From NCBI GenBank assembly GCA_026129405.1, contig JAHCID010000004.1:330761-394760 (forward strand): a DNA stretch of 64,000 bases, in the 5' to 3' direction. This DNA is from a bacterium. Its GTDB lineage: Bacteria; Desulfobacterota; Binatia; DP-6. The notes beneath the pieces were generated by a model. It did not search any database and was not told the DNA's origin. It saw nothing but the letters and a program-made list of their open reading frames with translations. The position numbers and the translations under genes were made by a program. Shown one piece after another: positions 9,695 to 18,720 of the stretch (positions are counted from its first letter, which is position 1; the number at the start of each line of letters is the position of its first letter).

Positions 9695-10732
9695 ATGCGC
9701 GACTTCGCCTGTCCCAACTGCGGCCAGCGCCTGGCCTTCGAGAACTCGGTGTGCCTCGGCTGCGAGAGCCCGATCGGCTTCGACCCCGCCACCCGCGGGT
9801 TCGTCGTCGTCGACGCGGCCGGCGCCACGCGGGACGACCCGCCGCGACGGATGTGCGCCAACCTCGGCGTCGCCGGCTGCAACTGGATCGCGCCCGCCGA
9901 GGCCGCCGGCGGCCTGTGCCGCTCGTGCTCGCTGACGCGCACGCGGCCCGCCGCCGGCGACGCCGCCATGCCGGCCTTCGCCGAGGCCGAGACCGCCAAG
10001 CGCCGCCTGGTCGTCGAGCTCGTCGATCTGGGCCTGCCGATCGACGATCGCACGGTCGATCCCGAGCGCGGCCTCGCGTTCGATCTCCTCTCGAGCACGG
10101 AGGGCACGGTGACGACGGGCCACGCGGACGGCGTCATCACGCTCGACCTCGCCGAGGGCGACGACGTCCACCGCGAGCGGCTGCGCGTCGCGATGGCCGA
10201 GCCGTACCGCACGCTGCTCGGCCACTTCCGCCACGAGATCGGGCACTACTACTGGTTCGTGCTCGTCGACCGGGGCGGCGCGCGGGCCGACTTCGAGGCC
10301 CTCTTCGGGGATGCCGACGCCGACTACCAGGCGGCGCTCGACCGTCACTACGCGGAGGGCGCGCCGGCAGGCTGGGAGGAGCGCTTCGTGTCGGCCTACG
10401 CCACCATGCATCCGGCCGAGGACTGGGCCGAGACCTTCGCGCACTATCTCCACATCCGCGACACGCTCGACACCGCCGCCGCCTTCGGCTTCGCGCCGGC
10501 GGGCGCGACCGCGACCCAGCCGCTCGCGGGCGATCCCGGCTTCGACCGCATGATCGCCCTGTGGCTGCCGCTGGCGTGGGCGCTCAACATGCTGAACCGC
10601 TCCATGGGGCACGCGGACCTCTACCCCTTCGTCCTGCCGCCCGCCGTGCTTGACAAGATGCGGCTCGTCCACCGCCTGGTCGCGACCCGCGAGGCGCCGG
10701 CGGCGGCGAACGCGAGCCCGCCCGCGGCCTGA
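9695..10732 (+). CDS. Putative zinc-binding metallopeptidase with N-terminal zinc ribbon
   Basis: Residues 6-23 carry CPNC and CLGC; MCANLGVAGC and CRSC complete a multi-cysteine zinc-ribbon region. The catalytic part has H180-E181-IG-H184-YYW and downstream HPAEDWAETFAHYLH, which supplies the third ligand. This matches the family of putative zinc-binding metallopeptidases (zinc-ribbon_6 plus Peptidase_Mx-like). With no signal peptide it should be cytoplasmic. At 345 residues it is full length. The substrate is unknown. It stands alone, 43 nt ahead of the SDR gene on the same strand. Confidence 0.85.
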   Translation: MRDFACPNCGQRLAFENSVCLGCESPIGFDPATRGFVVVDAAGATRDDPPRRMCANLGVAGCNWIAPAEAAGGLCRSCSLTRTRPAAGDAAMPAFAEAETAKRRLVVELVDLGLPIDDRTVDPERGLAFDLLSSTEGTVTTGHADGVITLDLAEGDDVHRERLRVAMAEPYRTLLGHFRHEIGHYYWFVLVDRGGARADFEALFGDADADYQAALDRHYAEGAPAGWEERFVSAYATMHPAEDWAETFAHYLHIRDTLDTAAAFGFAPAGATATQPLAGDPGFDRMIALWLPLAWALNMLNRSMGHADLYPFVLPPAVLDKMRLVHRLVATREAPAAANASPPAA

Positions 10733-10775
10733 CGTCGCCTTGCGCCGCGGCGCGCCGGCCCGCTACTGCGGGCGC

Positions 10776-11579
10776 GTGCCGCCGTCGTCGCCCGCCGTGC
10801 TCGTCACCGGCGCCTCCTCTGGGATCGGCGCCGCCACGGCGGCGCTGCTCGCGGCCCGCGGCTTCCGCGTCTGGGGCACGAGCCGGCGGCCGCCCGCCGA
10901 CGCGGGGCCGATCCGCTGGGTGGCGATGGACGTGTGCGACGAGGCCGCGGCCCGGGCCGGCGTCGCGCGCGTCGCCGACGAGGCGGGCGGCACGCTCGAC
11001 GGGCTCGTCTGCAACGCGGGGATGGGCATCTTCGGCAGCGTCGAGGAGGTCTCGCTCGTGCGGGCCCACGCGCAGTTCGAGACCAACGTCTTCGGCACGC
11101 TCGCGCCGCTGCGCGCCGCCCTGCCGGGCATGCGGCGCCGTGGGGCCGGGCGGATCGTCGTCGTGGGCTCGCTCGCGGGCCGCGCGCCGATCCCGTTCCA
11201 GGCCCACTACTCGGCGACCAAGGCGGCGCTCGACGCATTCGTCCTGGCGCTGCGGGTCGAGCTGGCGCCGACCGGTGTCTCGGTGTCGCTCGTCGAGCCG
11301 GGCGACATCCGCACGGCGTTCAACGACGCGACCGACTGGGGCGAGCCGTCCGTCGCCTACGCCGAGCGGCAGCGGGCCTGCGAGGCGGTGATCCGGGCGT
11401 CGCTCGAGGCCGCGCCGGGTCCCGAGGTCGTGGCGGCGGCCGTGCTGCGCGCGCTCACCGCACGCCGGCCGCGCGTGCGCTATCCGGTCGGGCCGGCGTC
11501 GCGTCTCGTGCCGCTCGTGCGCCGGCTGCTGCCCGACGCGCTCGCGCTACGCATCCTGCGGGCGCACTTCCGGGTCTGA
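10776..11579 (+). CDS. Short-chain dehydrogenase/reductase
   Basis: Classical SDR: cofactor loop TGASSGIG (residues 11-18), NAG (80-82), catalytic Ser132, Tyr145 and Lys149 (YSATK). GTG at 10776 is chosen because translation there begins directly before the first beta strand; upstream sequence in frame is Arg-rich and overlaps the preceding gene. The C-terminus is longer than a minimal SDR and basic (VGPASRLVPLVRRLLP), as in SDRs acting on lipids or retinoids. Arg/Ser after the second strand (GTSRRP) suggests NADP preference. The substrate cannot be deduced. Confidence 0.85.
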   Translation: MPPSSPAVLVTGASSGIGAATAALLAARGFRVWGTSRRPPADAGPIRWVAMDVCDEAAARAGVARVADEAGGTLDGLVCNAGMGIFGSVEEVSLVRAHAQFETNVFGTLAPLRAALPGMRRRGAGRIVVVGSLAGRAPIPFQAHYSATKAALDAFVLALRVELAPTGVSVSLVEPGDIRTAFNDATDWGEPSVAYAERQRACEAVIRASLEAAPGPEVVAAAVLRALTARRPRVRYPVGPASRLVPLVRRLLPDALALRILRAHFRV

Positions 11580-11645
11580 GCGGACCGTGCTACGGGGCCG
11601 GAACGCGCTGGCGCTCGCCGGCATGAGCGGTGCGAGGAGGAGACG

Positions 11646-12092
11646 ATGGAGCGAAGCCTGAACCGACGCGAGGTGCTGGCCGGGGCGGGAGCCCTGATGG
11701 TCGCGGGAGCCCCGGAGATCGTGCTGGCCAAGGACGAGGCGCCGGCGACGCCGCCCGCGAAGGCCAACGCCGCGCTGATCGCGGCCTCGCTCGCCTGCGT
11801 CGAGGCCGGCGACGCCTGCGTCGCCCACTGCCTCATGGAGTTCAAGCGGGGCGACACCATGCTCGCCGACTGCGCCGCCAGCGTCGAGCGCATGCTCGCC
11901 GTCTGCAACGCGACGGCGCGCCTCGCCGCCCTGGGCTCGACGCATCTCGCGGCCTTCGTCGCGGTGTGCGCCGACGTCTGCCGCGATTGCGAGGCCGAGT
12001 GCCGCAAGCACGCCTCGCATCACGCCGTGTGCAAGACGTGCGCGGACGCCTGCGCCGGCTTCATCGCCGCCGCCAAGCCGACGCCGGCCTGA
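11646..12092 (+). CDS. Csp-type four-helix-bundle copper-storage protein with Tat-like leader
   Basis: Twelve cysteines are spaced along amphipathic helices (SLACVEAGDACVAHC, VCADVCRDCEAEC, VCKTCADACAG), the pattern of the four-helix Csp proteins that load many Cu(I) ions into the bundle core. The N-terminus NRREVLAGAGALMVAGAP is a twin-arginine-type leader, as in exported Csp1. Length (148) fits. A GGAGGAG ribosome-binding site precedes the ATG. A His-rich patch (RKHASHHAVC) may be the metal entry. It stands alone, with no copper pump or chaperone gene beside it. Confidence 0.85.
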   Translation: MERSLNRREVLAGAGALMVAGAPEIVLAKDEAPATPPAKANAALIAASLACVEAGDACVAHCLMEFKRGDTMLADCAASVERMLAVCNATARLAALGSTHLAAFVAVCADVCRDCEAECRKHASHHAVCKTCADACAGFIAAAKPTPA

Positions 12093-12107
12093 AGGCACGC
12101 CGGCGGC

Positions 12108-13439
12108 TCAGGCGCCGGGACGTTGCGGCGCCCGCGCGCGCTGCCGTACCACCCGGTCGACGCGCTCGTCGAGCATCCCGAAGACGCCGACGAGCGTCCG
12201 CACGACGAGCCGTCGCAGCAGCCCGCTCGGCGGCAACGGCACCTTGCGGTGCGCCCACAGCGCCGCACCCGGTCCCGGGCGCCCGGCCATGAGGTCCGCG
12301 AGCATCGTGCCCGCGTAGCTCGCGAGCGCGATGCCGTGGCCGGCGTAGGCCGCCGAGTACCACAGGTTGCCGGCGCGGCCCGTGCGCCCGATCGCCGGCA
12401 GGAAGTCGAGCGCGAAGCCGAGCGGCCCGCCCCAGCGCGCGACGACGGGCACCTCGGAGAGCGTCGGGAAGCGCTCGCGGAAGGCGCGCTCGATCTCGGC
12501 GTCGATGGCCGCAGCGTCGGCGGGGTCGTGGCCGGCGGCGGCCGCACGCACGGTCTTCGAGCCGCCGACGATGGCGCCGTCGGCGGTGAGCCGATAGCTC
12601 TCCAGCATCTCGTGCGCCGTGTAGATGCCCTCGCGGCCCGACCAGCCGATGCTCGCCCGCTGCGCCGGCCCGAGCGGCGCGGTGCGGAAGAGACGCACGT
12701 GGATCGGCATCACGAGGTGATGCAGGCGGCCGAGCGTCGGCGTCCAGGCGTTCGTCGCCAGTACGACGTCGCGCGCGCGCAGGCGGCCGCCGGGCGTCGT
12801 CACCACCGCCGGACGGTCGTCGCCGATGGCGGTGACGGGTGAGCCCTCGTGCAGGACGACGCCGGCGTCGAGCGCCGCCTGCCGCAGCCCGAGCACGTAG
12901 CGGCCCGGGTCGAGGATGCCGCCGCGCTTCCAGAGCAGGCCGCGCGTGAAGGCGGGGGGCAGGTCGCGTGCCCGCATCGCCGCTAGCTCGAGCAGCTCGG
13001 CGTCGAGCCCGAGGGTGGCAGCGGCGCGTGCGGCCTTGTCGAGGACGCCGTGCTGGGCCGGGTCGACGGCGGCCATGACGTTGCCGACGGGCTCGTAGTC
13101 GCAGGCGATGGCGTGGGTCGCGATGAGCCCCTCGACGTGGGCGATGGCCGTCTCGACGAGGCCGACCAGCGCTCGGCCGCGGGTGCGGCCGAACAGCGTG
13201 GCGAGCGTCGGCAGGTCCTTGCCGATGACCGGCGTCAGGTGGCCGGCGTTGCGACCGCTGGCGCCGAAGCCCGCGTGCGTCGACTCGAGCACCGTCACGC
13301 CGCGGCCCGCGGCGCGCAGCGCGAGGGCGGTGGAGAGGCCCGTGAAGCCGGCGCCGACGACGACCACGTCGGCGTCGCCGTCGCCGACGAGCGGCGGCGC
13401 CGGCGGCGGGAGCGTCTGCAGCCAGGGGCTCGCGGGCAC
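12108..13439 (-). CDS. FAD-dependent oxidoreductase (DAO/GlyOx-PuuB type)
   Basis: A Rossmann FAD site lies at the N-terminus (VVVVGAGFTGLSTALALRAAG, then VLEST at the ribose-binding acid), followed by GASGRNAGHLTP, the sequence typical of the PuuB/DAO family where a flavin is held near S-G-R-N-x-G. C-terminal features are GGPLGFALDFLPAIGR and YSAAYAGHGIALA. These enzymes oxidise amines or amino acids with O2 or another acceptor. At 443 residues it is full length. It converges on the csp gene, 15 nt between stops, and is divergent from the acyl-CoA dehydrogenase. Confidence 0.85.
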   Translation of the reverse strand: MPASPWLQTLPPPAPPLVGDGDADVVVVGAGFTGLSTALALRAAGRGVTVLESTHAGFGASGRNAGHLTPVIGKDLPTLATLFGRTRGRALVGLVETAIAHVEGLIATHAIACDYEPVGNVMAAVDPAQHGVLDKAARAAATLGLDAELLELAAMRARDLPPAFTRGLLWKRGGILDPGRYVLGLRQAALDAGVVLHEGSPVTAIGDDRPAVVTTPGGRLRARDVVLATNAWTPTLGRLHHLVMPIHVRLFRTAPLGPAQRASIGWSGREGIYTAHEMLESYRLTADGAIVGGSKTVRAAAAGHDPADAAAIDAEIERAFRERFPTLSEVPVVARWGGPLGFALDFLPAIGRTGRAGNLWYSAAYAGHGIALASYAGTMLADLMAGRPGPGAALWAHRKVPLPPSGLLRRLVVRTLVGVFGMLDERVDRVVRQRARAPQRPGA

Positions 13440-13525
13440 GGGTTTTCATCGCGCGCGAGAGCAATGCTGGCAAGCCGCGCGTGCCTTGCTGCGGCCGCGC
13501 GCGGTACGGTACGTCTGCCGGCCGG

Positions 13526-14704
13526 ATGTTCGAGCTCGAGTTCACGCCGGCCGAAGAGGCGTTTCGCCGCGAGCTGCGCGACTTCCTCGCGCAGCACCTG
13601 CCGGCGGAGCGGCCGCCCGAGGACGAGGAGGCCCGGCGCGAGTACCAGCGACGCTGGCAGCAGACGCTCGCCGGCGGCGGCTGGGTCGGCATCCAATGGC
13701 CGCGCGAGCACGGCGGCCGCGCCGCGTCGCTGAACGAGCAGATCATCTTCACCGAGGAGATGGCGCGGGTCCGCGCGCCGGAGATCCTCGACGCCGTCGC
13801 CGTGAACATCGTCGGGTCCGTGCTGCTGCACGCCGGGACCGATGCGCAGAAGCGCCGCTTCCTGCCGCGCATCCTGCCGGCCGACGAGGTGTGGTGTCTC
13901 GGCTTCTCGGAGCCCAACGCCGGCAGCGATCTCGCCTCGCTGCGCTGCCGCGCCGTGCGCGACGGCGACGAGTGGGTCGTCAGCGGCCAGAAGGTGTGGT
14001 CGAGCAAGGCGCACTTCGCCGACTGGCTGCTGCTGCTCGTGCGCACCGATCCCGACGTGCCGCGGCACAAGGGCATCACCTGTCTCGTCGTCGACATGCA
14101 CGCGCCCGGCGTCACCTGGCGGCCGCTGGTGCAGATCAGCGGCCGGCGCGAGTTCAACGAGGTGTTCCTGGAAGAGGTGCGGGTCCCGGTCGCCGACACC
14201 GTCGGCGCGGTGAACGCGGGCTGGCCGCTGATCCGCGCGGCGCTGGCGCACGAGCGCGGCACGCTGTGGGCGTTCGATTTCAAGATCCGCCTGCAGAACG
14301 GCGCGCGTGCGCTCTGCGACCTCTATCGCCGCGCCGCCGCCGGCGACGGCGGCCGCACCGACCTCGCGGCGCTGCGCGGGCAGGTGGCGCAGGCGTGGAT
14401 CGAGTCGCAGGTGTTCGCGGCGCACACGCTGCGCCTCCTGCCGAAGCTGCACGCCGGCGACGCCGGGGCCGACGCCGCACTGCAGAAGCTCTTCGGCAGC
14501 GAGGTGCAGCAGCGTGCCTGCGAGCTGGCGATGCAGCTCGAAGGCCCGTGGGCGCAGCTCGGCGTCGGCGAGGCGCAGGCCCTCGACGCCGGCGAGCCCC
14601 AGGAGCGCTACCTCTACTCGCGCTCGGTGACGATCTCGTCGGGCACCTCCGAGGTGCTGCGCGGCCTCATCGCGCAGCAGGCGCTCGGGCTGCCGCGCGG
14701 CTGA
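13526..14704 (+). CDS. Acyl-CoA dehydrogenase
   Basis: N-terminal helices (FTPAEEAFRRELRDFLAQHL), middle beta domain with LGFSEPNAGSDLASLRC and GQKVWSSKAHFADW, and C-terminal helices ending SSGTSEVLRGLIAQQALGLP are all typical of the family. The enzyme makes 2-enoyl-CoA with FAD and passes electrons to ETF. The ATG at 13526 gives a 392-residue protein, normal length; the earlier in-frame ATG at 13481 would add 15 atypical residues. The catalytic Glu position varies among subfamilies and I cannot place it safely. It is not in an operon with the ligases of the window. Confidence 0.88.
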   Translation: MFELEFTPAEEAFRRELRDFLAQHLPAERPPEDEEARREYQRRWQQTLAGGGWVGIQWPREHGGRAASLNEQIIFTEEMARVRAPEILDAVAVNIVGSVLLHAGTDAQKRRFLPRILPADEVWCLGFSEPNAGSDLASLRCRAVRDGDEWVVSGQKVWSSKAHFADWLLLLVRTDPDVPRHKGITCLVVDMHAPGVTWRPLVQISGRREFNEVFLEEVRVPVADTVGAVNAGWPLIRAALAHERGTLWAFDFKIRLQNGARALCDLYRRAAAGDGGRTDLAALRGQVAQAWIESQVFAAHTLRLLPKLHAGDAGADAALQKLFGSEVQQRACELAMQLEGPWAQLGVGEAQALDAGEPQERYLYSRSVTISSGTSEVLRGLIAQQALGLPRG

Positions 14705-14711
14705 GCCGCGC

Positions 14712-15398
14712 TCAGCGCGGCGTGGCGGCGCGCGCGGCGGCCGTGAGGTCGACCGTCGGCGTCGTGCAGGGCTGGCCGGGGCGGTGCCAGTAGCGCAGCA
14801 CGTCGCGCTCGCGCCCGAGCGCCAGCACCGTCGACGAGACGGTGCCGTAGGCACGGCCGTGGTGGCAGAGCCCGTTCGTCCCGCCCGCGGTGCCGTGGTC
14901 GCACAAGAGCGGGAAGTCGGCCGGGGCGTCGTCGTCGAGCAGCAGGCGCACGCGGGCGCCGCGCGGCGTCGCCTCGTGGCCGAACGGCTCGTTGACGATC
15001 GCGTGCGCGCCCGGGCCGAGCAGCACGGGGCCGAGCACGCGGCCGCCGCCGAGGTGGGTGACGACGCGGGCGCCGTCTTCGTCGACGATCAGCAGGTTGA
15101 AGGCGTTCCACGCGTCGAGTCGATCGGGCAGCCGGCCGGCGAGCGCGAGCAGCGGCAGCTCGCCGCGGCTCCGTGCGCCCGCGTCGCGCGGCGCCTCGGC
15201 GACGTTGGTCAGCGCAGCGAGCCGCCCGTTCCCGACCGCGAGCCAGGTGCCGCCCGCGCGCCGGTCGCGACCGGCGAAGATGCCCGGGGCGACGGGCATG
15301 GGATCGTCGGCGGCGCGGTCGCGGAACTCGTCGCGGTTGGCGGCGAGGCGCACGGGCTCGGCGGCCTCGGGATCGAGCCGCAGGACGATCGTACACAT
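14712..15398 (-). CDS. NRDE (TANGO2-like) family protein
   Basis: Begins MCTIVLRL with the Cys at position 2 that becomes an N-terminal nucleophile candidate in this family, followed by the name-giving ANRDEF and then GGTWLAVG and LTNVAEAPR. A substrate-pocket segment (NAFNLLIVDEDGARVV) follows. Family members resemble eukaryotic TANGO2 and have been linked to lipid or heme handling; the enzymatic role is not known. Start at 15398, 5 nt after the stop of the LLM oxidoreductase gene, so the two are probably cotranscribed. Confidence 0.85.
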   Translation of the reverse strand: MCTIVLRLDPEAAEPVRLAANRDEFRDRAADDPMPVAPGIFAGRDRRAGGTWLAVGNGRLAALTNVAEAPRDAGARSRGELPLLALAGRLPDRLDAWNAFNLLIVDEDGARVVTHLGGGRVLGPVLLGPGAHAIVNEPFGHEATPRGARVRLLLDDDAPADFPLLCDHGTAGGTNGLCHHGRAYGTVSSTVLALGRERDVLRYWHRPGQPCTTPTVDLTAAARAATPR

Positions 15399-15403
15399 GC
15401 GGC

Positions 15404-16339
15404 TCAGGCGGCGCGGACGGCGCCGTGCACGCGCGGCAGCACCTCGGCGATGAGCCGCTCGGTCTGATCGAGGACGTCGGCCTCGCCGAGCGCGATCGGA
15501 CGCAGCACGAATTTCGAGACCCCGACCCGCACGAACTCGTCGATGCGCGCGAGGATCTCGGCCGCACCGCCGACCGCGACGTGGCGCGACGCATCGCTCG
15601 TCTGCGCCAGCGCGGCGAGCACCTGGCCGGTGCGCTGCACGAGCGGCTCGTCGGTCGCGCCGAAGCGGAAGCCGAACGCGGCCCCGTAGTGGTCGTCGTC
15701 GATGGGCCGTCCCGCGGCGGCCGACGCCTCGCGGATGGCGGCCACGACCGGGCCGGCCTGCTCGGGCGACTCGACGCCGCCGAGCCAGCCGGTGCCGAGG
15801 CGCGCGGTGCGCCGGATGGCGTTCCGGCTGCGGCCGCCGATCCACAGCGGCAGCGGCTGCTGGATCGGCAGCGGGGCGATGCGCACGTCGGTGTAGCGGT
15901 AGTGTGCGCCATGGGCGGTGACGCGCTCGCCGGCCCAGAGATGCGCCATGATGCCGAGCGCCTCGTCGACCATCGCGCCGCTGCCCTTGGGATCGCGCCC
16001 CGTCGCCGCCCACTCGGGCGCGATCGCGGGACCGACGCCGAAGGCGGGCAGCAGCCGCCCGCGCGAGAGCCAGTCGATGGTCGCGCACTCCTTCGCCAGC
16101 ACCAGCGGATCGCGGAAGGTGACGACCACGACGTTCATGCCGAACTTGAGGCGGTCGGTGCCGCCGGCGAGCGCGGCCATGACGCTCATCGGCTCGAGCT
16201 GGGGCTGCGACGACACCAGCCGGTCGGTCTGCCAGAGCGAGTCGATGCCGCCCGCCTCGCAGCGCTCCACGAAGCGCCAGAAGCCGCGCGCGTCCTCGAA
16301 GGGCGTCTGCGCGACGCCGAGCCCGATGCGGACCTTCAT
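15404..16339 (-). CDS. LLM-class F420-dependent oxidoreductase
   Basis: A luciferase-like TIM-barrel of 311 residues. Features are IGLGVAQTPFEDARGFWRF, the HxGWM-equivalent DRLKFGMNVVVVTFRDP, LSRGRLLPAFGVG (cofactor phosphate site) and PLPLWIGGRSRNAIRRTARL. Such enzymes use FMN or F420; the sequence is closer to the F420 group, whose members reduce or oxidise alcohols, ketones and lipids. No F420 biosynthesis gene is in view, so the cofactor is inferred. Upstream gene of the pair with the NRDE protein. Confidence 0.82.
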   Translation of the reverse strand: MKVRIGLGVAQTPFEDARGFWRFVERCEAGGIDSLWQTDRLVSSQPQLEPMSVMAALAGGTDRLKFGMNVVVVTFRDPLVLAKECATIDWLSRGRLLPAFGVGPAIAPEWAATGRDPKGSGAMVDEALGIMAHLWAGERVTAHGAHYRYTDVRIAPLPIQQPLPLWIGGRSRNAIRRTARLGTGWLGGVESPEQAGPVVAAIREASAAAGRPIDDDHYGAAFGFRFGATDEPLVQRTGQVLAALAQTSDASRHVAVGGAAEILARIDEFVRVGVSKFVLRPIALGEADVLDQTERLIAEVLPRVHGAVRAA

Positions 16340-16384
16340 GCGCTCCGGCTTAGCCCCGCCGCTCGCGCCGAGTCCACCGCGGCG

Positions 16385-17329
16385 TCAGCGCGGCACGGGA
16401 AGGGCGCAGGCGACGCACGTACGGGCGGCGTCGAGGGCCGCGCCGATGGCGGCGAGACACGACCCGCTGAGGATGCGCGTCACCTGCGCGTCGGCGCGCA
16501 GCAGGAGGCGATCCGCACGCCGGGTGAGGCGTGCCTGGCGTCGCGGCCGTGCGGCCGTCGTGGCCCGCTCGAGCAGGATACGGGCGCGCGTGAGCTTGCG
16601 TTGCACGCGACGCGGCAGCGGCTCGCAGAGCGCGAGCAGCTCCGCAGCGGTGGGGATGCAGCGCCGGGGATCGCAGGTGTCGCTGTCACCGCAGGCGCCC
16701 GGGGCGCCGGCGGCCGAGTCGTAGAGCGGCCCGCCGTCGCCGCAGGTGCCGCCCGGCCGCCGGTCGTGTCGCACGCAGACGCTGACCGCGCCGGTGCAGG
16801 CTGCGCCGAGCGGGTCCGTGGCGACGAACGCGACGTGGTAGACGCGGCCGTCGCCGGAGCCCTGGCGTTCGGCGCGCAGCCGTACGACGTCGCCGCCGAG
16901 CCCGATCGCGTCCGGGCAGGTGGCCCCGTCCCCGGTGTCGTCGACCGGCTCGTCCTGCGCCACGGCGGTGATCGCCAGCAGGAGGGGATCGCCGTCGGGG
17001 TCGGTCACGCCGGCGATCGACACCGGCACCAGGCGGTGATTCGGCGGCCAGAGGTCCTGGACGTCGGCGAAGGCGCGGTCGCAGAGGGGCGGCAGGTTCT
17101 CCCGCTGGCAGAGCGGCGAGCAGCCGTCGCCGGGCAGGACGTTGCCGTCGTCGCAGGTCTCGGGCGGCGTCGGCACGCCGTCACCGCACACCTGCGCCGA
17201 GGCGGAGAGCGCTCCGAGGAGCAGGACGGCGAGTGCGGTGCCGGCCGCGGACGCGATGCGGTGGCCTCGGGTGTCGGGGGCGGCGAGCATCGCCGCTGAA
17301 AGCGAGCTGCGTGCCAGGCGGGCCTCCAT
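16385..17329 (-). CDS. Secreted protein with myxo-type Cys-rich repeat and basic helical C-terminus
   Basis: A signal peptide ends GALSASA-QV; translation starts at ATG 17329 or at the internal ATG 17290, and neither has a clear ribosome-binding site. The mature N-terminus is the motif VCGDGVPTPPETCDDGN followed by PGDGCSPLCQ, the disulfide repeat first named in Myxococcus (three cysteine pairs with Asp/Gly turns). The central part is beta-like (VSIAGVTDPDGDPLLLAITAV, an HYR/PKD-like string). The last 100 residues form a basic helical hairpin (RRVQRKLTRARILLERATTA) with paired cysteines. It is likely extracellular; function unknown. Confidence 0.78.
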   Translation of the reverse strand: MEARLARSSLSAAMLAAPDTRGHRIASAAGTALAVLLLGALSASAQVCGDGVPTPPETCDDGNVLPGDGCSPLCQRENLPPLCDRAFADVQDLWPPNHRLVPVSIAGVTDPDGDPLLLAITAVAQDEPVDDTGDGATCPDAIGLGGDVVRLRAERQGSGDGRVYHVAFVATDPLGAACTGAVSVCVRHDRRPGGTCGDGGPLYDSAAGAPGACGDSDTCDPRRCIPTAAELLALCEPLPRRVQRKLTRARILLERATTAARPRRQARLTRRADRLLLRADAQVTRILSGSCLAAIGAALDAARTCVACALPVPR

Positions 17330-17407
17330 TCCGCGTCGTGCCGAACGGGGGGCGCGCGCGCGTTTGTACAACTTTCCGCATCGTCTGCGGCCTGCCAGAC
17401 TGCGCGC

Positions 17408-17908
17408 ATGCTCCAGTCGGCGCTGGTCGCCACGCCGCTCGGCGACGTCCGTGTGGTCACCCGCGACGGCGCCGTCTGCGCGCTCGCGTTCGCGGACGCC
17501 TTCGCCAGGCCGGCGCGGACCCTGCATCGCCGGTTCGGCGACGCCGGCGGAGCCGACGGGGCGGCGGCCCGCGCCGCCGCCCGGCGGGTCGCGGCCTACT
17601 TCGCGGGCGAGCCCGACGCCCTCGCCGCGCTGACGCTGGCGCCGGGCGGGACCCCGTTTCAGCAGCGGGTGTGGGCCGCGGTACGCGCGATCCCGGCCGG
17701 CGCGACCGTCACCTACGGCGAGCTGGCCCGGCGCGCCGGCGTTCCGGGGGCGGTGCGCGCGGTCGGCAGCGCGAACGGCGCCAACCCGATCTGGCTCGCC
17801 ATCCCGTGCCACCGCGTGCTCGGCAGCGACGGGACGCTCACCGGCTACGGCGGGGGCCTCGCGCGCAAACGCTGGCTTCTCGTGCACGAAGGGGCCTACC
17901 TGCGCTAA
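17408..17908 (+). CDS. ogt: Methylated-DNA--protein-cysteine S-methyltransferase
   Basis: Repairs O6-alkylguanine by suicidal transfer to Cys134 in the invariant IPCHRV motif. Supporting elements are the DNA-binding helix region FQQRVWAAVRAIPAGATVTYGELA, the Arg finger in AVRAVGSANGANP, and GYGGGLARKRWLLVHE at the C-terminus. Length (166) is that of stand-alone Ogt/MGMT without an Ada N-terminal domain. It is divergent from the Cys-rich secreted protein gene, with an AT-richer 80 nt gap that likely holds both promoters (contains TTGTACAA). 12 nt precede the next gene. Confidence 0.95.
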   Translation: MLQSALVATPLGDVRVVTRDGAVCALAFADAFARPARTLHRRFGDAGGADGAAARAAARRVAAYFAGEPDALAALTLAPGGTPFQQRVWAAVRAIPAGATVTYGELARRAGVPGAVRAVGSANGANPIWLAIPCHRVLGSDGTLTGYGGGLARKRWLLVHEGAYLR

Positions 17909-17920
17909 GAGCCCGAGCCC

Positions 17921-18667
17921 ATGTCGTCGCCTCTCCGCTCCCGCCCCGAGCTCGTCGCCAGCCAGCGTGCCCGCCCGCCGTTCGGCGAGCGCACCTTCGC
18001 GCTGCCGGATCCGGCGGTGCGCGTCGGCGTCACCGGCACCGGCGACGATCTTCTGTTGCTGCCCTGGTCGGCGGGCGAGCTGGCGCGCGAGATCGAGGCC
18101 GGCGCCGTGCTCTTCCGGCGTCTCGGCATCGCCCCCGGGATGCGCGTCGCCAACACCCTGCCCGGTGCGCTGACGACGCCCGGTGCGCTCCTCGTCGGCG
18201 ACGTGAACGAGGCGATCGGCGCCCTCGACGTCCCGCTCGGCGAGGTCGACGCGGCGGCGGCGCAGCGCGGCGCCTGGGATCTGGTCGATCGCGTGGAGTG
18301 CGCCGTGCTGATCCTCGAGCCCGCGTCGGCGGCCGCCTTCCTCGCCGCGGCGCCGGAGGTGCCGCGGCCGTGGTGGCAGGGCATCGTGTGGCTCGCGCGC
18401 GGCACCTGGCCGTTGGCGACGCCCGCCGTGCCGGCGACGTTCGCCGGCTGGCAGCGAAGCTGGCTCGCGGTGCCGGAGGTGACGAGCTTCGCCGCGGCGT
18501 CGTGCGCGCGCGCGGCGCTCCACTGCGCCGAGGGGGTGGTCGCGGAGGCGGGGGCGGATGGGCTCGTGCTGTCGGCGCCCGGTGCGCCGTGGCGGTACGC
18601 GAGCGGCGTCGCGACGCGTGTGGGGGCGTGCGACTGCGGTACGCCGGGCGCGGCGCTGCTCGCGTAG
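17921..18667 (+). CDS. Short PaaK-like (adenylate-forming family) protein
   Basis: The N-terminus RPELVASQRARPPFGERTFA corresponds to the ELVASQREHPPFGDFL of the PaaK-like gene at 37840, followed by RVGVTGTGDDLLLLPWSAGE in the place of the ATP-binding loop and LGIAPGMRVANTLPGAL. The protein is only 248 residues, while PaaK relatives have about 430, and the C-terminal lid domain is missing. The glycine-rich TSGTTG-type loop is eroded to TGTGDD. It could be a decayed ligase or a non-catalytic binding protein. It lies 12 nt after ogt and may share its transcript. Confidence 0.6.
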   Translation: MSSPLRSRPELVASQRARPPFGERTFALPDPAVRVGVTGTGDDLLLLPWSAGELAREIEAGAVLFRRLGIAPGMRVANTLPGALTTPGALLVGDVNEAIGALDVPLGEVDAAAAQRGAWDLVDRVECAVLILEPASAAAFLAAAPEVPRPWWQGIVWLARGTWPLATPAVPATFAGWQRSWLAVPEVTSFAAASCARAALHCAEGVVAEAGADGLVLSAPGAPWRYASGVATRVGACDCGTPGAALLA

Positions 18668-18720
18668 CCGCCCCCCGTCGTCACCCGCGGCCGCGAAGCA
18701 CGGCGACGTCGCTCAGCCGC

